From assembly GCF_005405185.1 (NCBI RefSeq), contig NZ_BJDO01000004.1, positions 47,028 to 111,027 on the forward strand: DNA of 64,000 nt. Direction: 5' to 3'. Numbering within the stretch: position 1 is the stretch's first letter; every line of letters begins with the position of its first letter. Source of the DNA: Secundilactobacillus hailunensis (lineage in GTDB: Bacteria > Bacillota > Bacilli > Lactobacillales > Lactobacillaceae). Positions 37,878 through 45,563 of this stretch are shown one piece after another. Under the pieces are notes generated by a model. That model made no database searches. It saw only the letters and a program-made list of their open reading frames with translations, and was not told where the DNA came from. A program made the position numbers and the translations under genes.

Positions 37878-37916
37878 TGAATGAGATGACCTCAATGGCC
37901 ATCTCATTTGTCATTT
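37878..37916 (+). terminator. Terminator-like hairpin after degV
   Basis: AATGAGATG pairs with CATCTCATT around ACCTCAATGGC; the following T-run is weak (TTTGTCATTTT). A second small hairpin AACGGC/GCCGTT precedes it. Confidence 0.6.
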
Positions 37917-37981
37917 TAGCTGGTGAATCAACAGTTTATGGAATAATGCGTACGCGCTTAATTTAATGAGGGAGTTTTGAT

Positions 37982-38893
37982 ATGCAACGATTTTTTAAAT
38001 GGGTTTCAGCTTTGCTCCTAATAGTGGTCATCATTGGTGGCGGGTGGTTTTGGCTTCAGCATCAGCCAAGTTCGGACAGTGCGTCTAATAAACGACCGAT
38101 CATCCTTAAATCGGTCAAGGTGGTTGGTGTTGGCGATTCACTGACCCAGGGAATTGGTTATGACAATGATCATCAAGGTTACTTACCGATTTTGAGACAG
38201 CAACTGCGTCAAGACTACTACGTTAAGCCTAAGACCGCTAACTTTGGAATTGGCGGCCAGCGCAGTGATCAGATCGATCGACGGGTGCAGACGAATAAAA
38301 AGCTGCGCCGTGCTTTACGCCGTGCAGATGTGATCGCAGTCACGGCTGGTGGTAACGATCTATTGCAGGGATTAGAGAAAAATATTTTAGTAAACAGTGA
38401 TGCACAGATGACGCAAAAAATGTTACCACTGAAAAATGAGTACCAGCAGAAACTGACGCAATTGATGGCTGACGTGCATGAAGTTAATCCCCGGGCGCAA
38501 GTTTATTTATTTGGGATCTATAATCCGGTGTACGTTTACTTTACGAACGCCACAATGATCAGTACGGCGGTTGATCAGTGGAATCAAGTTAACCGCCAAG
38601 TGGCTGACAGTCAATCCAAGACCCATTTCGTTGATGTGAAGTCAGCATTGACGTATGGTCAGTATCGATCAGCTAACGCACAGGCTAAACTGAAGGCTGA
38701 AAATCAGCAAAATGATCAGGCCTTTATTAACCCAGCCACGGTGGAAAAATTGCTTCAAACTCAAAATAACAAAGAAAAGAACGTTTATTTATCAACCGAA
38801 GATCATTTTCACCCCAATAAAAAGGGTTATAATGTGATGGCAACTCGGTTGAGTCATGAGATTCAAAATAACGTTAAATGGCCAAAACGGTAA
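37982..38893 (+). CDS. SGNH/GDSL hydrolase with membrane anchor
   Basis: The 303-residue protein has an N-terminal signal anchor (about 7-25, ALLLIVVIIGGGWFW) and an extracellular SGNH esterase domain. Block I is GVGDSLTQG with nucleophile Ser53, block III is GGND, and block V gives Asp274 and His277 (DHFHPN). The fold and residues are complete, so it should be an active ester hydrolase at the cell surface; the substrate is unknown. It is followed by a YpmS-like and a YozE-like gene with short gaps, a trio seen together in lactobacilli, so an operon is likely. Confidence 0.9.
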   Translation: MQRFFKWVSALLLIVVIIGGGWFWLQHQPSSDSASNKRPIILKSVKVVGVGDSLTQGIGYDNDHQGYLPILRQQLRQDYYVKPKTANFGIGGQRSDQIDRRVQTNKKLRRALRRADVIAVTAGGNDLLQGLEKNILVNSDAQMTQKMLPLKNEYQQKLTQLMADVHEVNPRAQVYLFGIYNPVYVYFTNATMISTAVDQWNQVNRQVADSQSKTHFVDVKSALTYGQYRSANAQAKLKAENQQNDQAFINPATVEKLLQTQNNKEKNVYLSTEDHFHPNKKGYNVMATRLSHEIQNNVKWPKR

Positions 38894-38915
38894 TGAAAGA
38901 TTTTGAGGTGATGTT

Positions 38916-39542
38916 TTGAACACAGAAAGTCGTCAAGAACATGGTGTCACTAAAAAGAGCAGGAACCCCTGGAAATGGGCGTTCATTGTGCTGGTTGCAC
39001 TGTTATTAATTGGTGCTGGAACCACGGCAGTTAAGCTGTTTTCTGCACCTAAAAATAGTATCACGCAAACCAGTGCGCCCGCCACTGCAGCTAGCTTTAA
39101 CGTTAAGCTGGATAAAAAACAGTTCAACGCAATGGCTGCTTATTATTTAGGGCAGTTTCAAAATGAAAGTCAGCAAAAGGTTGACTATCAGTTTGCAGTC
39201 CACAACGATGCGGTCCTGACGGGGCAAACGAAATTACTGGGACTGCCAGTGAACTTTGGGTTATCACTAACCCCTAAGGTTTTAGCAAACGGTAACGTCC
39301 AGCTAACCGCTAAAAAATTAGCTGTCGGGCAATTAAACGTGCCAATTAGTGCGGTTTTAGGCTACATTCGCTCACAGTATAACGTTCCCAGCTGGATCGA
39401 ATTAGACGTTCAGCAAAAAACGATTACAATGAACCTGCAGAAATTTAGAACCAATGGCGTGCAGTATCGCGCCGAAAAGATCGATATGAACGGTGCAGGC
39501 CAATTTGAGTTTAAGGTGCTAGTACCAAAACCGAAGTCATAA
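38916..39542 (+). CDS. YpmS family (DUF2140) membrane-anchored protein
   Basis: The 208-residue protein has a basic cytoplasmic start, one transmembrane helix (about 21-43, WAFIVLVALLLIGAGTTAVKLF) and an extracellular beta-rich domain with the DUF2140 pattern (FNVKLDKKQFNAMAAYYL; VNFGLSLTPKVLANGNVQL). The start is TTG after GAGGTGAT. It lies 22 bases after the SGNH hydrolase gene and 14 bases before the YozE gene. The function is not known; the pairing with a surface esterase suggests a shared role. Confidence 0.85.
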   Translation: MNTESRQEHGVTKKSRNPWKWAFIVLVALLLIGAGTTAVKLFSAPKNSITQTSAPATAASFNVKLDKKQFNAMAAYYLGQFQNESQQKVDYQFAVHNDAVLTGQTKLLGLPVNFGLSLTPKVLANGNVQLTAKKLAVGQLNVPISAVLGYIRSQYNVPSWIELDVQQKTITMNLQKFRTNGVQYRAEKIDMNGAGQFEFKVLVPKPKS

Positions 39543-39556
39543 AGGGGTGATCATCA

Positions 39557-39775
39557 ATGCGACAAAGTTTTTATCAATTTTTGATGACGCAGCGTAATCC
39601 TGAAGATTATGAACCAGTGGCTGAGTTTGCCAATAATGCCTTTTATGATCAGTCGTTTCCAAAACAGGAGACCCGTTTTGAACCTTTATCAAAATATTTG
39701 GAAGAAAATGCCAGCTACTTACCGTCCATGACGGTGTTTGATACAGCGTGGCAAATGTATTTGGAGCAAGATTAG
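39557..39775 (+). CDS. YozE family (UPF0346) protein
   Basis: The 72-residue protein starts [24 protein letters not shown] and has [24 protein letters not shown], both typical of the YozE SAM-like helical family. The structure of B. subtilis YozE is a small helical bundle; no function is known. AAAGGGGTG precedes the ATG. It is the last gene of the SGNH-YpmS-YozE unit. Confidence 0.9.
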   Translation: MRQSFYQFLMTQRNPEDYEPVAEFANNAFYDQSFPKQETRFEPLSKYLEENASYLPSMTVFDTAWQMYLEQD

Positions 39776-39891
39776 CAGGCAGCTAAACGGTATATCTGAC
39801 ATTGAATGAAAAAGGCGTGTTCTTAACAGCGGTAAAATGAGTTGTAGTGAAATGTTATAACCAATTAGATAGATTTAAATAAGTTTCACGG

Positions 39892-39936
39892 TAATGGTCT
39901 GATTCCTGCATTCGACAGGGGTTAGACCATTTTTTA
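39892..39936 (+). terminator. Terminator after the YozE gene
   Basis: ATGGTCT (39894-39900) pairs with AGACCAT (39924-39930), with inner CTG/CAG, followed by TTTTTT. Confidence 0.85.
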
Positions 39937-40001
39937 TTAAGAAAATGCATTTATAATTAAACCAAAGTGCGTGTTCAAAAACTAACTATTTAGCTTAACG
40001 A

Positions 40002-40010
40002 TGTTATAAT
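40002..40010 (+). promoter_or_regulatory. Extended -10 promoter of the HxHG protein gene
   Basis: TG-T-TATAAT, about 118 bases before the start codon. Confidence 0.6.
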
Positions 40011-40127
40011 CAATTTGGTAGCAAATGCTGATAAAGATTAGTCCTTTGATTCTGGTGGAGCACAATCCTTTACTGTTAATTTGAAATAAGTGAACCTGTC
40101 AAGAATATTACAAATGGGGGAATTAAT

Positions 40128-40691
40128 ATGGTTGAGAAGTATGTTGCTGATATTAAACCGTTAAACGATGCAGTAATTGGTACTAAAGCTCATGGAACTG
40201 CGGAATTTATCAATGATGGTGATGTGTTGCATATTAGTATCGAAATGTTTGATACACCAAAGAATATGCAACATTGGGAACACTTTCATGGATTCCCAGA
40301 TGGTAAGGATGCACAAGTTGCTACTATGGCTCAAGATATTAATCATGATGGTGTTGTCGACCTACCTGAAACTGAGGCTGTGTCAGGGACGACAATGGTG
40401 CCATTTGATGCCAAACCGCATGAAATGAATATTCCAAATGATTCCTATCCGGTCTCTGATGGTCAGGGGCATTTTAAATATGAAAAAGACGTGTCACTGG
40501 CAGATCTCAAAGCGCAGTTTAAAACAGTCTTTGGCACAGACGATTTAGAGTTAGACAAGCGGGTGATCTATGTTCATGGTGTTCCAAACGAACTTAAGTT
40601 ACCAGCGTCAACGGGGGGCAATTTGAATGAAAAGTACGATCAACACGTTACCTTGCCGATTGCAACGGGTAAGATCGTTAAAGCAAGTTAA
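40128..40691 (+). CDS. Unknown protein with HxHG motif and EF-hand-like loop
   Basis: The 187-residue protein has no signal peptide or membrane segment. Residues 18-60 look like a beta-sandwich segment ending in WEHFHGFPDGKD, whose HxHG is reminiscent of CHRD or Cu/Zn superoxide dismutase-like domains. It is followed by DINHDGVVDLPE, a 12-residue loop with the Ca-binding EF-hand spacing (Asp1, Asn3, Asp5, Gly6, Asp9, Glu12). The C-terminus has YVHGVP. It has its own promoter, GGGGGA ribosome binding site and terminator, so it is a single-gene unit. I do not recognise a characterised family; metal binding is inferred. Confidence 0.8.
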   Translation: MVEKYVADIKPLNDAVIGTKAHGTAEFINDGDVLHISIEMFDTPKNMQHWEHFHGFPDGKDAQVATMAQDINHDGVVDLPETEAVSGTTMVPFDAKPHEMNIPNDSYPVSDGQGHFKYEKDVSLADLKAQFKTVFGTDDLELDKRVIYVHGVPNELKLPASTGGNLNEKYDQHVTLPIATGKIVKAS

Positions 40692-40704
40692 TTGAATTTA
40701 GGCC

Positions 40705-40758
40705 AACTTTAAAACAGCTCCATTCCGATAAGCATTGGAATGAAGCTGTTTTGAAGTT
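40705..40758 (+). terminator. Hairpin terminator after the HxHG protein gene
   Basis: AAAACAGCT and CATTCC pair with GGAATG and AGCTGTTTT in one long imperfect stem; the end is weakly T-rich. Confidence 0.65.
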
Positions 40759-40816
40759 AAATACACCAGTGAAAAGTATGAACAGTATTTTTTAGTTAGA
40801 AACTGTTGGTCATTAC

Positions 40817-41149
40817 TCACATTCCCACAACGAGTCTTAAGAACCCTAATGAGATAACGCCCACTACCACGGTGACCAGCAAGTTTTTGGAAATGACCGC
40901 ACTCAATACTGTCGGTAAGGAAGCTAACAGGTTAGGCACGTTTAGTGATGGTAGGTGACCCAAATGCTGGATAAATAAATTTTCAAACCATAATACTGAC
41001 ATAATGGAAATTGGCACAAAGCTTAAAAATTCAACCATCTTTGCAGATAATCTAAACTTCTTTAAAATTACAAAAGGCATAATTCTACCTAACCAAGTAG
41101 CTAGTCCAGAGCCTAAAATTGTCAATAAAATAAAGTTAGAAGAAGGCAT
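40817..41149 (-). CDS. azlD: Branched-chain amino acid exporter small subunit AzlD
   Basis: AzlD is the small partner of AzlC; together they export branched-chain amino acids (BrnFE/AzlCD family). The 110-residue protein has three to four hydrophobic segments and the family pattern TWLGRIMPFVIL near 18-29 and FLSFVPISIMSVLWFENLF. Its start overlaps the end of azlC by 14 bases, so the two are coupled. Confidence 0.92.
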   Translation of the reverse strand: MPSSNFILLTILGSGLATWLGRIMPFVILKKFRLSAKMVEFLSFVPISIMSVLWFENLFIQHLGHLPSLNVPNLLASLPTVLSAVISKNLLVTVVVGVISLGFLRLVVGM

Positions 41150-41843
41150 GTTTGATCACCACCCCAAATGCACAAGCAATTAATGTGATTACTAACGTCA
41201 ATAGATTGGCGGGAATAAAAATGATCCCGATAAACGTTGCGACTAACACAAAGCCGACCACGAGTAGCTGTAAATTAAATTTAATTGATTTATCACTTAC
41301 CAACTGTAGGTAAAGCAGGCCAATAAACATGGCAACTAAGGCAAAATTCAGGCCGAACTTATCGGGATTACTAATAAAGTTTCCCAATAAGGCACCCACC
41401 AATGAAGCAATTGCCCAGACGATATAGGCAAACAAATTCACCGTATTGAACCACGGAAAATTCAATTTTCGACCAGTATAGTTGATTTTATTCATGCCCA
41501 GGGCAAAACTTTCATCCGTTACCAGTCCGCCTAAAATGATATTTTTAAACAGGCTTTCCTTGCGAAAATAGGGGGCTAAGGTGGTGCTCATCAGGATCAT
41601 TCGGGAATTTACCAAAAAGGCTGATAAAATAATCGAAATCATCGGACTATGTGTTACCAGCATGCTAATAATAATGAATTGTGAGGCACCGCCATACGTT
41701 ATCAATGACATTAAGGTGATCATCAAGGGACTCAATCCGGAAGCCCTGCCGACGATCCCATACGCTAAACCAATTCCTATGTAGCCAAACACCGTTGGTA
41801 AGGTTTCCTTTGCTGCACTGGAAACCGTTAACTCATTATCCAC
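41136..41843 (-). CDS. azlC: Branched-chain amino acid exporter large subunit AzlC
   Basis: The 235-residue protein has about seven hydrophobic segments and AzlC motifs (GYIGIGLAYGIVGRASGL near 20-37; YGGASQFI; VNSRMILMS; LVTDESFAL). It works with AzlD to pump out surplus leucine and relatives. The start is GTG, 9 bases after GGAGG. It is divergent from an XRE-cupin regulator gene 167 bases away, a common arrangement for AzlCD loci, so that regulator probably controls it. Confidence 0.92.
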   Translation of the reverse strand: MDNELTVSSAAKETLPTVFGYIGIGLAYGIVGRASGLSPLMITLMSLITYGGASQFIIISMLVTHSPMISIILSAFLVNSRMILMSTTLAPYFRKESLFKNIILGGLVTDESFALGMNKINYTGRKLNFPWFNTVNLFAYIVWAIASLVGALLGNFISNPDKFGLNFALVAMFIGLLYLQLVSDKSIKFNLQLLVVGFVLVATFIGIIFIPANLLTLVITLIACAFGVVIKHAFF

Positions 41844-41901
41844 AAATAATTTCCTCCGTTCTTAAGTTATTTTTAAACGATAAAGTAGTTATAATTGACT
41901 T

Positions 41902-41929
41902 TTGACAGCATTACCGTTTAAGATACTAT
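41902..41929 (+). promoter_or_regulatory. Promoter of the XRE-cupin regulator gene
   Basis: TTGACA (41902-41907) and TACTAT (41924-41929), 16-base spacer. Confidence 0.7.
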
Positions 41930-41940
41930 ACAGATGTATA
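41927..41940. promoter_or_regulatory. Palindrome overlapping the -10 box, candidate operator
   Basis: TATAC-AGAT-GTATA, perfect 5-bp arms, covers the -10 end of the regulator promoter in the azlC/regulator divergent region. It would suit autoregulation by the XRE protein. Confidence 0.5.
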
Positions 41941-42010
41941 ATATATTGAACACTAATAAGACTTTAATGCATTTTTAATTCTATGTCAATAATAGTTAGG
42001 GAGTTTTACA

Positions 42011-42580
42011 ATGAATATCGGCATAATTGTGAGTAAAAATCTGAAACGGATCCGCCACGAAAGAGGACTAAGCCTAACTGAACTTGCAACGCTTTCCGGT
42101 GTCAGCAAGGGCATGCTTTCACAGATTGAAAACAATGGCACTAGTCCCACAATCAATACGATTTGGAAAATTTGTATTGGATTAAACATACCGTATACGA
42201 CGCTTTTGGAGGGCGACAATAATCCAACCAGTAATGTGATTAAAAAAGCTGAAATCCACAAGCAGCAGTCGCAAGATGGTCATTATCGAATCTACGGCTA
42301 CTATTCCGATTCTCCTCACCATAACTTTGAGCTTTTTCAAATCGAATTGGATGAAGGTACCAGTTACACTTCGGTGGGGCATGCTAAAACCAATCAAAAA
42401 CTCGACTCGGAAGAATACGTGATGGTTTTAGCTGGTCAGTTAACGTTGACAACTGGCAGTAAGCAACTGGTTTTAAATCAGGATGACGCCACGCGTTTTG
42501 ATCCAACCAACCAGCATATTTACCAGAATTCTGGTAGTGGGCTCTTGAAGGCAATGATCATTAACTTCTATCCAGTATAA
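42011..42580 (+). CDS. XRE family regulator with cupin sensor domain
   Basis: The 189-residue protein has an N-terminal XRE helix-turn-helix (about 8-65, KRIRHERGLSLTELATLSGVSKGMLSQIENNG) and a C-terminal cupin barrel (about 105-187, EEYVMVLAGQLTLTTG). Such regulators sense small ligands through the cupin. The divergent neighbour is azlCD, so regulation of branched-chain amino acid export is the likely role. It has its own promoter, a candidate operator and a terminator. Confidence 0.9.
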   Translation: MNIGIIVSKNLKRIRHERGLSLTELATLSGVSKGMLSQIENNGTSPTINTIWKICIGLNIPYTTLLEGDNNPTSNVIKKAEIHKQQSQDGHYRIYGYYSDSPHHNFELFQIELDEGTSYTSVGHAKTNQKLDSEEYVMVLAGQLTLTTGSKQLVLNQDDATRFDPTNQHIYQNSGSGLLKAMIINFYPV

Positions 42581-42608
42581 AACTGTTAAATTTTCTAAAT
42601 TTAATGTG

Positions 42609-42645
42609 TACCCCCAAAGTTAAGCACAACTTTAGGGGTATTTTT
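42609..42645 (+). terminator. Terminator of the XRE-cupin gene
   Basis: TACCCC-C-AAAGTT pairs with AACTTT-A-GGGGTA, followed by TTTTT. Confidence 0.9.
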
Positions 42646-42701
42646 ACGCTCTGGGTGGCTATGATATGACGGATTCAATAACAGGTTTAAAGAAATAACT
42701 G

Positions 42702-42710
42702 TGGTAGAAT
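42702..42710 (+). promoter_or_regulatory. Extended -10 promoter of rbgA
   Basis: TG-G-TAGAAT about 137 bases before rbgA. Confidence 0.5.
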
Positions 42711-42847
42711 AAGAGTGCTGATTTTCAAAACTCATTAGTAAAAAATTGGATGATGAGTAACGGAATATGATTTAAAAATGGTGTTTCTAAAAGTAAATGC
42801 TAAACAACAGGGTGTTACACACCTGATATGAAAGGAATTTAAACATT

Positions 42848-43693
42848 ATGGCAACAATTCAATGGTTCCCCGGACATATGGCAAAAGCCATCCGCCAACT
42901 GGAAGAAAACTTACACGTGGTGGATATTGTGTTTGAGCTGGTTGATGCCCGTATCCCGCAAGCTTCACGTAATCCTGAGATTGAACGGCTGATCAAGGAG
43001 AAGCCGCATCTGGTGATCATGACTAAAAGTGATCTGGCTGATCCGGAAGAAACCACTAACTGGATCAAGGCGTTTAAAAAGCAGGGTTTACCGGCAATTG
43101 CGGTGGATTCTAAGGCGAATATCACCACTAAGACAATTACCCGTATTACGCAGTCCATTTTAGCGGACAAATTGGATAATGAATTGCAAAAAGGCCTGAA
43201 AGAACGGCCCATCCGTGCCATTACGGTAGGTATCCCCAACGTGGGTAAATCAACGCTGTTAAACCGGTTAGTTAATAAACGGGCGGCTCAAGTTGGCGAC
43301 CGGCCTGGTGTGACGAAGGGTCAGCAATGGTTGCGCTCATCTTCTAAATTGCAGTTACTGGATACTCCAGGAATCCTGTGGCCTAAATTTGAGGACGAAC
43401 GAACTGGTCAAGCGTTAGCCTTAACCGGTGCGATCAAAGACCAGCGTTTCGCCAGCGACGATGTAGCCTTATTTGCCTTAAAATTCTTTCGCGCCTATTA
43501 CGAAGGTGCCTTACGTAAACGTTATAAATTAACTGATGATGATCTGGTTTTAAGCGATGTTGATCTCCTGCTTAAATTGACCAAGCAGTTCGGGATGAAA
43601 GATGATTATGACCGTGCCAGTGACCGGCTGATCTTGGACATTCGCAAGGGGAAGCTGGGCCGCTATACGGTGGATCGTACGGAGGAAGAATAA
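42848..43693 (+). CDS. rbgA: Ribosome biogenesis GTPase RbgA (YlqF)
   Basis: RbgA is a GTPase needed for late 50S assembly. The 281-residue protein shows the circularly permuted GTPase order: G4 TKSDL at 59-63 comes before G1 GIPNVGKST at 128-136 and G3 DTPG. The N-terminus IQWFPGHMAKA is a YlqF hallmark, and a C-terminal RNA-binding domain follows. It overlaps rnhB by one base (TAATG), as in B. subtilis, and starts the rbgA-rnhB-dprA run. Confidence 0.96.
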   Translation: MATIQWFPGHMAKAIRQLEENLHVVDIVFELVDARIPQASRNPEIERLIKEKPHLVIMTKSDLADPEETTNWIKAFKKQGLPAIAVDSKANITTKTITRITQSILADKLDNELQKGLKERPIRAITVGIPNVGKSTLLNRLVNKRAAQVGDRPGVTKGQQWLRSSSKLQLLDTPGILWPKFEDERTGQALALTGAIKDQRFASDDVALFALKFFRAYYEGALRKRYKLTDDDLVLSDVDLLLKLTKQFGMKDDYDRASDRLILDIRKGKLGRYTVDRTEEE

Positions 43694-44466
43694 TGAGTAA
43701 ACCATTATCAATTCGCGAATTGACTCAGTTATTTCATGGCATTACGGCGGAAACAGATCCTTTGTTTCAGGAGTACGCAGATGATTCACGCACGGGCGTT
43801 CAAAAATTGATGCAAACCACTCATCATAGACTAGCTAAACTAGCCGAAGAAAAGCGCGCCTTTGAGCAGCGCTTTTTTTATGAACGCAAATACCGGCAGG
43901 AAGGTCATCGATTAATCGCCGGTATTGATGAGGTGGGCCGTGGCCCGCTGGCAGGACCGGTGGTGACCTGTGCAGTGATCCTACCCGATGATTTCGATGT
44001 GATCGAAGTCAATGATTCTAAGCAGCTTTCAGACCATCAGCGAGAACAATTATATCCGCGGATATTAGATCAGGCAATTGCGGTGGGCATTGGGATGCAA
44101 TCGGCACAGCAAATTGATCAGCTCAACATTTATCAGGCCACTCGGGTAGCCATGCTGCAAGCAGTTACGCAGCTGCGAGTGCAGCCGGATCAACTGCTGA
44201 TTGACGCCATGCAGATTGATAGTGATATTCCGCAGTTAAAGCTGATTCATGGCGACGCTAAGAGTGTCTCTATCGGGGCTGCTAGCATTGTGGCTAAGGT
44301 TTTCCGGGATCACCTCATGCAAAGCTATGACGTTTTATATCCGGACTACGAATTTGCTCATAATGCCGGTTATGGCACTAAAGCGCATTTGCAGGGCTTG
44401 AAAGATCTGGGACCTTCAAAAATTCACCGGCGGACGTTCGCACCAGTTTCAAACTATTTTAACTAA
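43693..44466 (+). CDS. rnhB: Ribonuclease HII
   Basis: RNase HII cuts RNA in RNA-DNA hybrids and at single ribonucleotides. The 257-residue protein has the active-site start AGIDEVGRGPLAGPV with Asp79 and Glu80, and the later conserved segments DAMQID and HGDAKSVSIGAASIVAKVFRD. An N-terminal extension of about 70 residues is usual for Firmicutes RnhB. Its start overlaps the rbgA stop. Confidence 0.96.
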   Translation: MSKPLSIRELTQLFHGITAETDPLFQEYADDSRTGVQKLMQTTHHRLAKLAEEKRAFEQRFFYERKYRQEGHRLIAGIDEVGRGPLAGPVVTCAVILPDDFDVIEVNDSKQLSDHQREQLYPRILDQAIAVGIGMQSAQQIDQLNIYQATRVAMLQAVTQLRVQPDQLLIDAMQIDSDIPQLKLIHGDAKSVSIGAASIVAKVFRDHLMQSYDVLYPDYEFAHNAGYGTKAHLQGLKDLGPSKIHRRTFAPVSNYFN

Positions 44467-44509
44467 CTCACCGTAGTTTGCTGAAAACTGACTATGAGGT
44501 GATTTAATC

Positions 44510-45394
44510 ATGGATTTAAATCAATTTTTATTGCGTTTGCACTTAACCCCCGGCATTGGTATCAAAGGTGAGTACCGCGTTATTCAGTGGTTAGTTGAGC
44601 ATCCGGGACAATTGAGAAATTTACTGCCAGCTAAAATTAGCGAAATTGCCGGAATTTTACCCCAGCACCGGTCGAAGTTTGAACAGGGGTTTATTTCTGA
44701 TAAGATCAGTCAGGTATTAACACGACATGAAAATGAGTCGCGTTACCTGACTTTTTTTGATCCTGAATACCCGTTAATGCTAAAGGAGAGCTGGCTGCCA
44801 CCGACCATCTTGTTTTATCAAGGTAATCTGGAGTTATTAAACGCACCGCAGTTACTAAGTATTGTCGGTAGCCGGCGAAGCAATGCTTATTCTGAAACGG
44901 TTTTGAATACCATTTTACCCAAGCTTACTGAAAATGGGTTGGTTGTGGTTTCAGGGTTAGCAGCCGGTGTGGACAGCCTCAGTCATCTGCTTACTCTGCG
45001 CAATCACGGTCACACGATCGGCGTGATTGCGACAGGCTTAAACCTCAGCTACCCAGCCAGTAGTCAAAAGTTGCAGCAGTACATGGCCCAGCATGAACTG
45101 GTGTTATCCGAATACCCGTTAGACGCGGTGGGTAAGCGATATCACTTTGTGGAACGGAATCGGATCATTGCTGGCTTAAGTCAGGCTACTTTAGTGGTGC
45201 AGGCCCAAGAAAAAAGCGGCAGTCTGATCACAGCTAATCTGGCACTGCAAAATAACCGGGATGTGATGGCAATTCCCGGCAGGATCGATGACCCGCTTTC
45301 CTGCGGGTGCAATCAGTTGATTCAGGCCGGTGCTAAAGCGGTTCTGTGCGCCGAAGACATTTTGGATGAATACCCATCGCTGAAGACTAAATAA
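44510..45394 (+). CDS. dprA: DNA processing protein DprA
   Basis: DprA binds incoming single-stranded DNA and loads RecA during natural transformation. The 294-residue protein has the Rossmann-like core with SIVGSRR, VVSGLAAGVD and GVIATGLNLSYPASSQ, then the family motif HFVERNRIIAGLS. It lacks a long C-terminal domain. It stands between rnhB and topA as in many Firmicutes. Whether this organism is transformable cannot be told. Confidence 0.95.
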   Translation: MDLNQFLLRLHLTPGIGIKGEYRVIQWLVEHPGQLRNLLPAKISEIAGILPQHRSKFEQGFISDKISQVLTRHENESRYLTFFDPEYPLMLKESWLPPTILFYQGNLELLNAPQLLSIVGSRRSNAYSETVLNTILPKLTENGLVVVSGLAAGVDSLSHLLTLRNHGHTIGVIATGLNLSYPASSQKLQQYMAQHELVLSEYPLDAVGKRYHFVERNRIIAGLSQATLVVQAQEKSGSLITANLALQNNRDVMAIPGRIDDPLSCGCNQLIQAGAKAVLCAEDILDEYPSLKTK

Positions 45395-45563
45395 CCGGCA
45401 TGAGACCGTTTATAATTTGGTAAAACGACATCCATTTGACATATAATATAGTAGTTTTTGCGAACTTTTTCAGTTGACAATCTAATTTTTATGAAATATG
45501 ATGTGAAAGATTTAGTAATCTCGCATCAATCAATATTTACAACTCGATAGAAGGGGTAATTAG

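Larger units (their letters stand above)
39776..40127 (+). other. Intergenic region between the YozE gene and the HxHG protein gene
   Basis: It contains no gene. A terminator sits at 39892-39936, more than 110 bases after the YozE stop, and an extended -10 promoter at 40002-40010. The stretch between the stop codon and the terminator might produce a short RNA, but no promoter for it is clear. Confidence 0.5.
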
